The notes: generated by a model not told the origin, from the letters alone. DNA of 64,000 nucleotides from Chryseolinea soli (GCF_003589925.1 NZ_CP032382.1:8122001-8186000); one strand, 5' to 3'; counted from the stretch's first letter, positions 18,466 through 27,973 are shown. Made by a program: numbers and translations.

Positions 18466-19761
18466 ATGAGACTCCCTTCATTTGCCCTGTTATTTTTAAG
18501 ATTCGCTGTCGCGTTCGCCCAGCAAGAAAGCATCATGCCCGGCCACCCCGCCGGCATGACCGGTTTGACAACCGAAACGCCATCCGAAACCCGCGGGATC
18601 TATGACACCCCGGCAATGGACCTTCGTGCGCGACTAACCGCATCTGACAAAAACGTCTATCCACAACGTTCACTGAAACCAGCGTCCCATTCCCGAGACA
18701 CGTCCAATACCATGAAGATGCTGAACAAGGCAAACGCTTTTATGCAATGGTACATGGTTTACTTTCCCATGCCGTTCGGCTCATACAGCAAGGAAACCAA
18801 CTGGCTTTTTGGACTCAGCAAATACAATGCCTTCACCGTCAAACCAAAAAACACCATCGATTCTGTGACGCAGGCGTCCAGCATATCGGCTTTGGCATAT
18901 TACACTCTGAATACGCAATACAAAATGGTGTTGGAGTCCAACATCATGCAGCATAACAACAAGGCGATCTGGAAAACAGATATCCTCTATACGTATTATC
19001 CGCTTCTTTTTTATGGCGTGGGCAACGACACGGACCTCGAAAACGAAAGTACGCTCAACACGACAAACGTCCAATGTTACAGCTATTACCTGTTCAAAGT
19101 CTATAAAAAATGGTATCTCGGGCCGGTCTTCGATTATCTCAACTACTACCAGGTGAATTTGATCGATGGCTCCAGCACCGACCAACAAGGCACCACCCTG
19201 ACGGAATACCAGGGAAGACAAACCGGCCTGGGCATTAAGCTCTCCATGGAGGGACGCAACAACCGGCTCAATGCCAAGTCGGGGGTGTATGTTGATGCGG
19301 GGTTTACGCGCTACTCTACTGCACTGGGTGGCCGCTTCAACTATTCTTATTTTCAGTTTGACGTGCGCTACTACCACACGTTTCGAAAAAAACTTACGGT
19401 GGCCACACAACTGCGAACCGAATCCAAGCGAGGTGATGTGCCGGTTCAGTCGCTGGCCTTCCTGGGAGGAGATTACTTCATGCGTGGGACTTACCTGGGA
19501 CGATACCGCGACCATGTCGCGCTCGATTCGCAGGTCGAACTCCGGTTTCCCATCTTTTGGATCATCGGCGGAACCTTGTTCGGTGGTCTTGGTCAGGTGG
19601 CTCCTGCGTATAGCAAAATCAATATCGGGTCCTTTCACGAAACCCACGGCTTCGGCCTTCGACTCCAGGTCGATCGCGCGCATGACATCAATCTCCGGCT
19701 TGACATCAGCTTCAGCAAAGATCAGTCGATCATTATTATGAATTTCGCGGAGGCTTTTTAG
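18466..19761 (+). CDS. BamA/TamA-like outer-membrane barrel protein
   Basis: 431 residues with a leader (LLFLRFAVAFAQ). No POTRA domains are visible. The body is a 16-strand-like barrel ending SIIIMNFAEAF, with the conserved turn FMRGTYLGRYRDH, equivalent to the (V/L)RGF-x-G-R motif of the Omp85 barrel. It belongs with the short surface-antigen proteins of Bacteroidota, as does the protein at 39432-40736. The role may be in lipid or protein handling at the outer membrane, but this is inferred. It stands alone between divergent and convergent neighbours. Confidence 0.75.
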   Translation: MRLPSFALLFLRFAVAFAQQESIMPGHPAGMTGLTTETPSETRGIYDTPAMDLRARLTASDKNVYPQRSLKPASHSRDTSNTMKMLNKANAFMQWYMVYFPMPFGSYSKETNWLFGLSKYNAFTVKPKNTIDSVTQASSISALAYYTLNTQYKMVLESNIMQHNNKAIWKTDILYTYYPLLFYGVGNDTDLENESTLNTTNVQCYSYYLFKVYKKWYLGPVFDYLNYYQVNLIDGSSTDQQGTTLTEYQGRQTGLGIKLSMEGRNNRLNAKSGVYVDAGFTRYSTALGGRFNYSYFQFDVRYYHTFRKKLTVATQLRTESKRGDVPVQSLAFLGGDYFMRGTYLGRYRDHVALDSQVELRFPIFWIIGGTLFGGLGQVAPAYSKINIGSFHETHGFGLRLQVDRAHDINLRLDISFSKDQSIIIMNFAEAF

Positions 19762-19800
19762 GGACGTCGTGATGGCAGAAAATTAAACGAAGCGATCCAG

Positions 19801-20286
19801 TCAATTCCGCTTCGCGATGCTTTGCAGTTCGCCGTAGGTTGGGATTTGCTGCATGATGGATGCCCTGATCTGCGTGAGCAGGTATATTTCCGCCTGGTAA
19901 AATTCAAAGGCTACCACCGAATTGGTGGCCGTCTTTATTTTCTTGTAATAGAGTTCTAGCATTTTTTCCTGGTTCATCCGGTTTGCAAAGTATTGTTGTG
20001 CGAGCGAATCGGCGCGGGCGGCGGTCATTTGCTGGTAGGCCTGCGCCGTGCGTTCGTAAAGTCGTATCCTCGCCTTTGCCTCGGGTTTGACGGCAACCTG
20101 GTACTCGTTATAGATCTTCCAGAACGCCACCGAGTCCTTTCCCGAAACGGGCACTAATTTTTGAATGATCTCCAGCTTCTGTACGTGTAGCAAATTGACG
20201 ATGGCATCTGCTTCGGCGTCCGAGGTTTGTGCATAGGCTCCCCCTGCACAAACAGCAACGAGCACCAGGGATAGTATTGTTTTCAT
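19801..20286 (-). CDS. Small secreted helical protein
   Basis: 161 residues with a signal peptide (SLVLVAVCAGGAYAQ). The mature part is almost entirely helical, with long charged amphipathic segments (KPEAKARIRLYERTAQAYQQ, MNQEKMLELYYKKIKTATNS). The pattern resembles Spy/CpxP-like or DUF-type periplasmic helical proteins, without a decisive motif. Convergent with the BamA-like gene, 39 bp away. Confidence 0.65.
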   Translation of the reverse strand: MKTILSLVLVAVCAGGAYAQTSDAEADAIVNLLHVQKLEIIQKLVPVSGKDSVAFWKIYNEYQVAVKPEAKARIRLYERTAQAYQQMTAARADSLAQQYFANRMNQEKMLELYYKKIKTATNSVVAFEFYQAEIYLLTQIRASIMQQIPTYGELQSIAKRN

Positions 20287-20486
20287 GAGTTTTATTTTTG
20301 AACGTTTATCTCCATTGCGCTGACGTCTATCAAGGTACTCATATTTGTTGCCCGATCTACGTTAAATGAAGCTGTTAACCGTTAAACGGTGTTGGATGAA
20401 TAGGGCGGTTGTTATCGGGAAGTAATTTATTGAGTACCTTCATCATTGAACCCTAACCCCTACCGTACGTCTCGTACGCGATTGCC

Positions 20487-21161
20487 ATGAACGCCATCGA
20501 CAACCTCTGGAAAAACGACAAGGGATTTATCTGGATGTTGGTCATCGCTACCATAACCTTAATCAGCAGCCAGCTTTCCGAAGGGATCCTCTGGGAGAGC
20601 AAGTTTATTGTGCGAGCAGGATTCTTCTTCGTTACGCTTATTGCCATCCGATCTTCCACCCTATCGAAGTTCGGAAAATTGTTGGGGTATGCCATTGCTG
20701 CCGCGATCTTGCTATTAGCCGTGGTCATGATCCGCGAGGAAAGACCAGCGTTGAATTTAGTTTATACCATACTGGTCGCCGGGTACATGATCTACATTAT
20801 TACCATGGTCATCCGTCAGATCTTTACAAGTCAAATTACTACGGTCTATCAAATTGGTGGTGGTGTGGCGGCTTATATCTTACTGGGCCACATCTGGGCG
20901 TCCATGTACCTCGCTCTATACATTATTCAGCCTGGTTCATTTCAGTATGGCGGCGCAGCCATTCAAAACGACGAAGCACTAAAACAATTATCGTACTTCA
21001 GTTTTGTGACGCTGACCACCATCGGTTATGGGGATATCACGGCGGTGGGCCCGGTGGCGCGTATCTTGGTTATGATCGAAGGGCTTTTGGGTCAATTGTT
21101 TCCCGCTATTTTTATTGCCACGCTGGTCAGTCATCAAATTGAGGACTCCCGGAAAAAATAG
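20487..21161 (+). CDS. Potassium channel-family membrane protein
   Basis: 224 residues with about six hydrophobic helices. The C-terminal pore has the selectivity filter TTIGYGD (Thr178-Asp183) after FSFVTLT, followed by a last helix (LGQLFPAIFIATLVSHQIE). This is the Ion_trans_2 signature of a potassium-selective pore. There is no cytosolic RCK/TrkA-N domain, so gating control is not obvious. It ends 5 bp before the convergent gene at 21900-21166. Confidence 0.85.
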   Translation: MNAIDNLWKNDKGFIWMLVIATITLISSQLSEGILWESKFIVRAGFFFVTLIAIRSSTLSKFGKLLGYAIAAAILLLAVVMIREERPALNLVYTILVAGYMIYIITMVIRQIFTSQITTVYQIGGGVAAYILLGHIWASMYLALYIIQPGSFQYGGAAIQNDEALKQLSYFSFVTLTTIGYGDITAVGPVARILVMIEGLLGQLFPAIFIATLVSHQIEDSRKK

Positions 21162-21165
21162 CCAA

Positions 21166-21900
21166 TCAGATATCCGGAGTAAAATCACGCACGTGGATGT
21201 TGTCAACACCCTTGCTGTCGAACGGATATTCGATCAGCGTTTGGAAGTTACTGAGGGTTACCAGGATCAGGCTGGTGAGCGCCAGAAAAATATAAATGGC
21301 CCATGCCGGAACCAGCGACTCCAAGCGAAACAGAAGGATTGGAGCCTGGACCAATGGAAAAATGATGATGAATAAGATCGTATAAAACCGAAGCCCGATC
21401 ATGGTACGGTGACGGACGAGGCTGATCAAATAAACGGAACTCTCGGTGACATCCTTCAGGTAGCGGATGGTTCGAAGCACGTTGCGTTTTGAAATTTCCT
21501 CGCGGTTGGTTTCAATAAACGCGAACACTTCGTTTAGTTTTTTTTGCAATAGTGCGTAGCCCAACGTCCGATGCTCCAACTGGTCGATAAGCTGCGCAGC
21601 CACGCCTTTCAACAACCGACGCGCCTCGGTTTTCTTTTCCGCAAGCAGGTCTTCCGGGATCTGAAACGAATAATGCAGCGCCATCGACGCTCCTTTGAAT
21701 AAACTGAAATATTCCAGTGCCTTGTCACGGCGCTTGAATGCGGCTTGCATAGAGAAATGTAAGGGAAAAACCACGCAAAGGCCGAACAACAAGAGATCGA
21801 GGTGAAATTTTATCTGGAAATGAATAGCCAAAAATGCCGCCACCTGCGAGATGACTAAGGCCAAAAAAGTTCGTAAATTGAAGAAGTTCAAAATTTTCAT
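21166..21900 (-). CDS. Four-helix membrane protein of unknown function
   Basis: 244 residues with two N-terminal helices (residues 10-50), a central soluble region of about 110 residues rich in charged helices (EVFAFIETNREEISKRNVLR), and two more helices near 165-215. The tail TLIEYPFDSKGVDNIHVRDF recalls the conserved C-terminal motif of bestrophin- and DUF4239-like proteins, but the match is partial. The start is 3 bp from the divergent gene at 21904, so the two share a promoter region of almost zero length inside or near each other. Confidence 0.55.
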   Translation of the reverse strand: MKILNFFNLRTFLALVISQVAAFLAIHFQIKFHLDLLLFGLCVVFPLHFSMQAAFKRRDKALEYFSLFKGASMALHYSFQIPEDLLAEKKTEARRLLKGVAAQLIDQLEHRTLGYALLQKKLNEVFAFIETNREEISKRNVLRTIRYLKDVTESSVYLISLVRHRTMIGLRFYTILFIIIFPLVQAPILLFRLESLVPAWAIYIFLALTSLILVTLSNFQTLIEYPFDSKGVDNIHVRDFTPDI

Positions 21901-21903
21901 GGC

Positions 21904-22923
21904 ATGAAAAAGCGCTACGGTTTAATAATGACCCTGGTCATTGTTTTCACCTGTTCCTTTGGCCAGGATGTTCCACTCTTTCAATCAAAGGAAGCGATTA
22001 ACGTTCGTATAACCGGCTCAATCAAATCTATCAAAAAGAAGTCAAATGATTCCACGCTGGTTGCCGGAAAGTTTCTGTACGAGCAAGGTCAGGATCAATG
22101 GATCACTGTACCTGTACAAGCCCGGGTAAGAGGAAACTATAGACTGGCCAATTGCTTCTTCCCTCCCTTGAAACTGAAATTCGCCAAAAAGGACGTTGAA
22201 TCAACGCTTTTTGCGGGAAACAAAGCCCTGAAGCTGGTGTTCCCTTGTCACACGTCGTCGGACAAGAACACCCTGGTTCGCAATGAATATCTCTGCTATC
22301 AATTTTATCAAATCCTCTCCCCCTACTATTTCAGGACCCGGCTTGCCCACCTCGACGTCACCGAAATCTCAAGGAAGAAACCCCGCAGCTATGACCTGTT
22401 GTCTTTTTTTGTGGAAGACAATTCGATGGTGGCCAAACGCAGTCACGGCAAGATCGTCGAAACAAAGGGCATTAACCCGGCATCTTTTGATGAAAAGCAA
22501 TCGGTACGAAACGATTTCTTTCAATACATGATCGGCAACGCCGACTGGTCTGCCGTCTTTCAGCACAACAGCAATACGATGTTTGTCAACGGCAAATACG
22601 TTCCGTTGTCCTACGACTTTGACATGTCGGGGTTTGTGAATGCAGGCTATGCTCACGAAAATGCGCCCACCCTGGGAACGGGCGATCCACGCGAGCGCGT
22701 TTACCGCGGCTATTGCAAATCGAAAACCGCCATGGAAGAGATTCGGAAAGAATTTTTGGAAAAAGAATCCGCGTTGCATGCCATCATCGATCAACACGCC
22801 GCGCATTTCACCAAAAATGAATTGGAAGACATGCACGGTTACCTCGATGAGTTTTTTAGAATTCTAAAAAGCGACGACCGGTTTAAAGATTCCATTTTGG
22901 ACTTGTGCCGGACGACGAAATAG
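21904..22923 (+). CDS. Secreted protein with CotH/Fam20-like kinase-fold hints
   Basis: 339 residues, leader LIMTLVIVFTCSFGQ. The arrangement is: LRNEYL-like segment (LVRNEYLCYQFYQILSPYYF), EISRKKPRSYDLLSFFVED, then FFQYMIGNADWSAVFQHNS and KYVPLSYDFDMSGFVNAGYA. An N-[YF]xIGNxDWS motif followed by a DFD-containing strand is typical of CotH-like atypical kinases, which transfer phosphate to extracellular proteins. This is inferred from motif order. It could equally be an uncharacterised Bacteroidota family without activity. Confidence 0.6.
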   Translation: MKKRYGLIMTLVIVFTCSFGQDVPLFQSKEAINVRITGSIKSIKKKSNDSTLVAGKFLYEQGQDQWITVPVQARVRGNYRLANCFFPPLKLKFAKKDVESTLFAGNKALKLVFPCHTSSDKNTLVRNEYLCYQFYQILSPYYFRTRLAHLDVTEISRKKPRSYDLLSFFVEDNSMVAKRSHGKIVETKGINPASFDEKQSVRNDFFQYMIGNADWSAVFQHNSNTMFVNGKYVPLSYDFDMSGFVNAGYAHENAPTLGTGDPRERVYRGYCKSKTAMEEIRKEFLEKESALHAIIDQHAAHFTKNELEDMHGYLDEFFRILKSDDRFKDSILDLCRTTK

Positions 22924-22940
22924 ACCTCCCTTATTTCCTC

Positions 22941-22985
22941 CCCGTTTTACGTCTCTCGTTTTACCGTATGTTACCGTAAAACGGG
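22941..22985 (+). terminator. Inverted repeat after the CotH-like gene
   Basis: CCCGTTTTACG (22941-22951) and its exact complement CGTAAAACGGG (22975-22985) enclose 23 bp that hold another CGTTTTACC copy, so two alternative hairpins are possible. There is no T tract. It lies 18 bp after the stop at 22923 and may be a terminator or an operator. The rest of the 310-bp gap up to 23233 holds no recognised gene. Confidence 0.4.
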
Positions 22986-23233
22986 CCTACCGGTGTGGCA
23001 TTTACCTTTACTGTCAGCCTTGTTTTATCTACCTTCGAAAGGGTTGTTACCAGGGCTCACGTCATCCTATTCCAATGATCAACAGGTTGAATTTGGAGAA
23101 GCGCTAGCCTCCGGGCGCAACCACGCATTTAGGGTTACTTCGCGAATTGTAGTCCAAGCTTTCTTTCGCTAGTAGTTCATGGATAGCAGGTGTTGATTTG
23201 AGTAACCGGCTTCAAGTACCAAACAAACGCGAC

Positions 23234-25336
23234 ATGGAAGTTTTTTACACGTCCTTCGGCCTTGTTACTGCTGGCGTATCGTTAGCCATGGGTTCTATTT
23301 ATCTTTTTCTGGCGGTGAGGAAAAGTGAACGTACCTATTTGTATTTCGGTCTGATGGGATTTGCCCTGGTGTTCTTCTTTCTTACACCACCGATCGGGTT
23401 TATTCTCCATGACGTGCCCCCCTATCCTGCCAACATTCTTCTAAAGAGAGTCTTCATCTTTTCCTACTACGCGCTCACGCCCTGGTTCATTCTGGGGTAT
23501 TCCGGATATCCCAAAAAATGGCTCGCGTACGCGATCGGGATCATCGTCGTGGTTTGTTATGCCGCGATGTATTTCACGGCCGATCCCGCCACGAAGCCCG
23601 CCTGGGCGATCGTAAGTTTGTTAGGTTTCGGTTGCACATTGCTGCTGGGGATCCTGGCCGTGCGCTGGCAATTTGTGAACGACCAAAAAAAACGCGCCTA
23701 TCCCCTGGCCATGGTGATGGCGATCTACGGTGTTTTGTGTTTGCTCGCCATCCTAAACCAACTGACGCCCGGCGATCGCACGGTGATATCCAACCTGAAA
23801 TTGTTTTTCCCCATGCATTTCCATGCGCTTTTGTTTATGTTGATCATGGGCCAACGCTTAGCATCGGGCTTGCTGGAAAAGTATGCCCTGGAGCAAAGCC
23901 TGCAGCTCAGCGAAGGGAAGTGGGATTCGTTTATGCAGCATGCCACCTTTATGATCGTGGAGCATGACCGTGATGGCCGGATCACATTTGTCAATGACTA
24001 CTGCATCCGTTTACTGGGCTATTCGAGTGCGTCGGATTTACTCAAGCTCAACTGGTTCGACAAATTTCTTTCTCCTGCCGACCGCAACTATATGCGGAAC
24101 CTCGTCCGGGAGGCCCGCCATCCGAAAACTGCGCTGCCGGTCGTTAAGACTCCGATCCAGGCAAACGATGGACAAGAGCTTGTGATTGCCTGGTCGAATT
24201 TTCCGATCAACGATGCCCAGGGTGTTGTTCAAACCGTGATGAGTATTGGAAGGGATGTTACGGAAGAAGAAAAGGCAAGTGCGCTGGTGGAGAAACTGAA
24301 AAACGAGTTGCTCAAGGAACAAATCATGTTAAGCCGTCAACCGCCGGTTGAAAATCATGGGATCGTCGGTGAAAGCAAGGGCTTGGGTTATGCCATTCAA
24401 AAAGCCGAACAGGTGGCAACAACGCTCGCACCGGTGCTGTTGGAAGGCGAAACGGGTGTAGGCAAAGAGTTATTTGCCAACCTCATACACGACAACAGCT
24501 TGCGGTCCGACAAACCTTTTGTAAAAGTGAATTGCAGCGCTCTGCCCAAGGAACTTATGGAAGACGAGTTGTTCGGTCACGAGAAGGGCGCCTTCACCTC
24601 GGCCGCACAATCGCGCAAGGGGCGTTTTGAATTGGCGGACGGCGGAACCATTTTTCTCGATGAGATCGGGGAGCTTCCCCTTGACATGCAACCGAAATTA
24701 TTGCGCGTGCTTCAAAATGGAGAGTTCGAGCGCATCGGCGGGCAAAAGACCATCCGGGTAGACGTTCGCATCCTGGCGGCCACCAACCGGAATCTCTCCG
24801 CAGAAGTACAACAAGGCAATTTTCGCAGCGACTTGTATTATCGGCTCAACGTGTTCCCCATCACCATTCCACCGCTACGCAACCGCAAGGAAGATCTCCC
24901 ACTCCTTATTCATCATTTTATGGATCAGAATTGCAAAACGTATCACCGGAATTTGGAGCAAATATCTCGGGCCAACCTGGAACATCTTCTGAACTATGAT
25001 TGGCCCGGCAACATCCGTGAGCTGCGGAATGTCATTGAACGTTCGGTTATTGTCAGCCAGGGAAAGACGCTGCAGTTGGATTGGTGGGTGGAGGAAACCG
25101 TGAGCAAAATACCGGCCGGCGACCACACGCTCGGCCACATTGAAAGAGATCACATTATCTCGGTGATGGAGCGCTGCCATTGGAAGATCAACGGCGAAAA
25201 TGGTGCCGCTGAAATCCTGGCCATGCATCCCAACACGTTGCGCTCGAAAATGAAAAAACTCGACATCAAAAGGCCTGGCTTGCCCGAGGATCTTGAAACT
25301 TCTCCAGACGATCTGCCGCACCACAGCTCCTTGTGA
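23234..25336 (+). CDS. Membrane-anchored PAS-sigma54 activator (7TM-PAS-AAA+-HTH)
   Basis: 700 residues. Six or seven hydrophobic helices (about 1-205) are followed by a PAS domain (about 225-345), an AAA+ sigma-54 interaction domain (about 375-610) and a Fis-type HTH (about 640-690). Visible motifs are Walker A GETGVGKE (405-412), the sigma-54 contact loop GAFTSA (452-457, a variant of GAFTGA), Walker [14 protein letters not shown], the LAATNRNL sensor and [12 protein letters not shown]. No receiver domain is present. It is therefore a one-component regulator that senses at the membrane and acts on RpoN promoters. A TTG at 23198 is also in frame. Confidence 0.9.
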   Translation: MEVFYTSFGLVTAGVSLAMGSIYLFLAVRKSERTYLYFGLMGFALVFFFLTPPIGFILHDVPPYPANILLKRVFIFSYYALTPWFILGYSGYPKKWLAYAIGIIVVVCYAAMYFTADPATKPAWAIVSLLGFGCTLLLGILAVRWQFVNDQKKRAYPLAMVMAIYGVLCLLAILNQLTPGDRTVISNLKLFFPMHFHALLFMLIMGQRLASGLLEKYALEQSLQLSEGKWDSFMQHATFMIVEHDRDGRITFVNDYCIRLLGYSSASDLLKLNWFDKFLSPADRNYMRNLVREARHPKTALPVVKTPIQANDGQELVIAWSNFPINDAQGVVQTVMSIGRDVTEEEKASALVEKLKNELLKEQIMLSRQPPVENHGIVGESKGLGYAIQKAEQVATTLAPVLLEGETGVGKELFANLIHDNSLRSDKPFVKVNCSALPKELMEDELFGHEKGAFTSAAQSRKGRFELADGGTIFLDEIGELPLDMQPKLLRVLQNGEFERIGGQKTIRVDVRILAATNRNLSAEVQQGNFRSDLYYRLNVFPITIPPLRNRKEDLPLLIHHFMDQNCKTYHRNLEQISRANLEHLLNYDWPGNIRELRNVIERSVIVSQGKTLQLDWWVEETVSKIPAGDHTLGHIERDHIISVMERCHWKINGENGAAEILAMHPNTLRSKMKKLDIKRPGLPEDLETSPDDLPHHSSL

Positions 25337-25482
25337 TCGTTTCCTACAAAATCTCAACCCCTCTGGTTACATCGCTCCCGGATCCAGCCGGTCTATTCAT
25401 TCACTAATGATGCTGTGATTTTTTAAGCCGCGCGTGACACCCAGCGCTCGCTCGTCAATCTTCTTTAACGATTCGATAACAA

Positions 25483-25523
25483 TGCTCACGATATTTCGTG
25501 AGGCTCACGAAATATCGTGAGCA
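25483..25523. promoter_or_regulatory. Nested double palindrome, candidate activator-binding site
   Basis: Two arms of 20 bp (25483-25502 and 25504-25523) are perfect inverted copies separated by one base. Each arm is itself a dyad: CTCACGA-tatt-TCGTGAG and CTCACGA-aata-TCGTGAG. Two adjacent dyads with the same half-site suit a dimer or tetramer DNA-binding protein better than a hairpin. It lies 147 bp after the sigma-54 activator gene and about 170 bp before the next gene. Of the gap 25337-25690, this is the only clear structure besides a weak promoter match. Confidence 0.6.
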
Positions 25524-25623
25524 CTATCATCACCCAAGGCCCACTCGCATACAACTTTATTTTACATAAAGCGCTTTTGCAGGCTGTCAAGCCACACGAT
25601 GGCGATGACGAAAGTTTTGGTAT

Positions 25624-25637
25624 GGCGATTGTATAGC
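25624..25637 (+). promoter_or_regulatory. Weak sigma-54-like -24/-12 element
   Basis: TGGCGATTGTATAGCC keeps GG and GC with the required ten-base spacing, and the T before GG. The rest of the consensus (TGGCAC-N5-TTGC) matches poorly. It lies 54 bp before the ATG at 25691 and about 100-140 bp after the palindrome, as expected for an enhancer-dependent promoter. A chance match is quite possible. Confidence 0.25.
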
Positions 25638-25690
25638 CGCACGTTACCGATTTTGTTAACAACCCCCAAAACGCCTGAACCATATTCGTT

Positions 25691-26014
25691 ATGGAAAGCA
25701 AACCCTGCTTGTTTAAGATCTCCGGATCGATCAATACGGAAAAACACAAGGAGTTTGAGCAAACGGTCCGGTTCGTTTTCAAACTGCTTCCCCACAGTTG
25801 CTTTTCGAGTCACCTGGCATTAGATGTCTTTAACAACAACGTCTATCATCTTTTCATGCTGTGGTCATCGCATGTCGAGCTCGAGACTTTTAAGCACAGC
25901 AATGAATATCACGTCATCAAAGGTTCTTTTCAAACCCTTGGCTTAATGGATAGCTATGTTACGGCAACGTGCATGGACGTACACGGGTTGGAGATGAACG
26001 ATGCCGACACGTGA
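25691..26014 (+). CDS. Small protein, ABM-like fold possible
   Basis: 107 residues, no leader. KEFEQTVRFVFKLLPHSC, then VYHLFMLWSSHVELETFKHS and YHVIKGSFQTLGLMDSYV give a helix-strand pattern like a single dimeric alpha-beta barrel (antibiotic monooxygenase-like) domain. The match is structural and weak. It follows the nested palindrome and a weak -24/-12 match, so it is the likely target of the membrane sigma-54 activator. This link is inference from position. Confidence 0.5.
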   Translation: MESKPCLFKISGSINTEKHKEFEQTVRFVFKLLPHSCFSSHLALDVFNNNVYHLFMLWSSHVELETFKHSNEYHVIKGSFQTLGLMDSYVTATCMDVHGLEMNDADT

Positions 26015-26155
26015 GCGTCACTGATCAACTAAATCGACCGGCATGAATTTCCAGACGACTTCGCCAGCGACGGCAATATTTTGCAAGGATAGTATACGAT
26101 GTTCTTACACTCTGAAAAACCTGCAACGGGATGAAGTAGACTTAAATACAACGCT

Positions 26156-27295
26156 ATGAAACGAAAGATCTTTACAACCTTCTGTCTGCTTGCTGTGCTC
26201 TGGTGTCGTACGGACCGAAACGCTGTGTACGGACAGGTCTATTCAAACAAAGTTGTCGGCAAGAAGAACGCGGACGTGATCGATAGCTTAAAGGCCGCCC
26301 CATACCCTTATGCACTCCCCATCCTTGGCAAAAAGGCCGCCGCATTGGGTTTCAACTTGCCGTACTCCGCCGGGATCGGCATCAACTACCTGTGGCAAGA
26401 GTCCGACCTGGTGATCAACAACCTGGAAATTGGTTTTAACAACGGCCCGCTACACAACCTGGATGAGATCGTGCGCTTCAACAACGCCACGTCTAACGCA
26501 TCGGGCTGGAATATTCGCCCAGACATCTGGCTGTTTCCTTTTTTGAACATCTATGGCATTCTCGCCAAATCCAGTCCTTCCACCGCCGTCGACTTCAGTG
26601 TATACGTGCCGGACGCCGATGGCAATTGGAACAGTGTGCTGACGATGAACACCAAGGCCAATTTCCAAGCGTCCACCCTGGGATTCGGATTGACACCAAC
26701 GATCGGTGTGGGGGGCGGGTGGATGGCGCTCGATATGAACTTCAGCTGGAGCGATATACCCGAATTGGAGAAACCTGCCTTTGCCACGGTGTTCGGACCC
26801 CGTCTGGGCAAAAGTTTTAAGCTCAAAAAACCCGAACGCAACATTGCCCTATGGGTCGGAGGCTTCAGGCTCCACCTCAACTCCGGCACTACCGGTTCGA
26901 TCCAATTGAATGAAGTGATCGATGTCTCCGGGCTACAGACCCGTGTCGACAATGGAATCACCAAAGTTGGTAACGGCCGCCAGCAAGTGGACACCTGGTG
27001 GGGCGGTCTCACACCCGTGGAGCAAAAGAACCCCGTGAACGTCGCCAAATATGAAACAGCCAACCGCGCACTCAACGCCGCCGGCAGCTTTCTAAACGGA
27101 CTCGATGAAGCCCTTAACGATGACCAACACGCCACGGTTCAATATTCGCTGAGCAAGCGTCCCAAGGACATGTGGAATTTTCTGATCGGCTCGCAGTTCC
27201 AATACAGCAAGCATTGGATGGTGCGGTGTGAATACGGCTTCCTGGGATCGCGCACGCAGGTGATCGCCGGTCTTCAATACCGGTTTGGATTATAA
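26156..27295 (+). CDS. Outer-membrane protein, hypothetical
   Basis: 379 residues with a leader (TFCLLAVLWCRTDRNAVYGQ, an unusual one with Arg-Asn after the hydrophobic part). Strands such as AALGFNLPYSAGIGINYLWQ and WALDMNFSW-type alternation, and the ending QVIAGLQYRFGL, indicate a beta-barrel. I do not recognise a specific family. It begins a run of envelope genes on the plus strand continuing to the DUF4136 lipoprotein 60 bp downstream. Confidence 0.6.
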   Translation: MKRKIFTTFCLLAVLWCRTDRNAVYGQVYSNKVVGKKNADVIDSLKAAPYPYALPILGKKAAALGFNLPYSAGIGINYLWQESDLVINNLEIGFNNGPLHNLDEIVRFNNATSNASGWNIRPDIWLFPFLNIYGILAKSSPSTAVDFSVYVPDADGNWNSVLTMNTKANFQASTLGFGLTPTIGVGGGWMALDMNFSWSDIPELEKPAFATVFGPRLGKSFKLKKPERNIALWVGGFRLHLNSGTTGSIQLNEVIDVSGLQTRVDNGITKVGNGRQQVDTWWGGLTPVEQKNPVNVAKYETANRALNAAGSFLNGLDEALNDDQHATVQYSLSKRPKDMWNFLIGSQFQYSKHWMVRCEYGFLGSRTQVIAGLQYRFGL

Positions 27296-27355
27296 AGAAT
27301 AACTCGTCCGGCGCGTGCCGGCCATATGAACATATACTCTAAACAATTTTTACGT

Positions 27356-27973
27356 ATGAAAACAAAATTAATTACTGTCTTACCGATGATGGTGCTGCTG
27401 GGGGCCTGCTACCCCAACGGCCCCGAGTATGTTAACGATGCCGACGTTGTGGCCACGAGCTACGATGTGAAGTATGATTTCAAATCACAATCGACCTTTG
27501 CCATGCCCGACAAGATCGTGGTGGACGTCGAGATCAAACAAGGCGACACCACCTACGAATACATGCCGGACAAATTTGCCACCGTCGTTTTGGATGCCAT
27601 ACAGAAAGACATGGAAGCCTACGGTTGGGACCGTGTGGACATCGATGAAGATCCGGATGTGCTGCTCACACCGGCGGCCATTTCGTCGACCACGTACTTT
27701 TATACCTATTGGTATGATTGGTGGTATGGTGGTTGGTACGGCGGATGGGGCTGGTATTATCCTCCGTATTACACGGTGAGCAGTTACACCACAGGGACGA
27801 TGATCCTGGTGATTGCCGATCCCAGTCAGGCAAGCGAAAGCCCGATCAATCGCTCGCAAGCTGCATGGGTAGCGGCCTCCAACGGATTGCTGACGGGCTA
27901 TTATGACATCTCGCGCATCACCGACGCCATACACCAGGCTTTTGCACAATCGCCCTATTTAAAAACCAACTAA
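27356..27973 (+). CDS. DUF4136 lipoprotein
   Basis: 205 residues from the ATG at 27356; an upstream in-frame ATG at 27326 adds ten residues before the leader. The lipobox is VLLGACYPNG. The mature part begins YVNDADVVATSYDVKYDF and contains a remarkable tyrosine/tryptophan/glycine block (YWYDWWYGGWYGGWGW), a feature of DUF4136 proteins. It shares TAA-TG overlap with the next gene, so the two are translated in tandem. A second DUF4136 protein is at 38704. Role unknown; homologues are probably outer-membrane anchored. Confidence 0.8.
   Translation: MKTKLITVLPMMVLLGACYPNGPEYVNDADVVATSYDVKYDFKSQSTFAMPDKIVVDVEIKQGDTTYEYMPDKFATVVLDAIQKDMEAYGWDRVDIDEDPDVLLTPAAISSTTYFYTYWYDWWYGGWYGGWGWYYPPYYTVSSYTTGTMILVIADPSQASESPINRSQAAWVAASNGLLTGYYDISRITDAIHQAFAQSPYLKTN

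Noticed and set aside
26070..26086. GGCAATATTTTGC as a sigma-54 promoter for the outer-membrane protein gene at 26156
   Set aside because: The spacing between GG and GC is nine bases and not ten, and sigma-54 promoters are strict on this.
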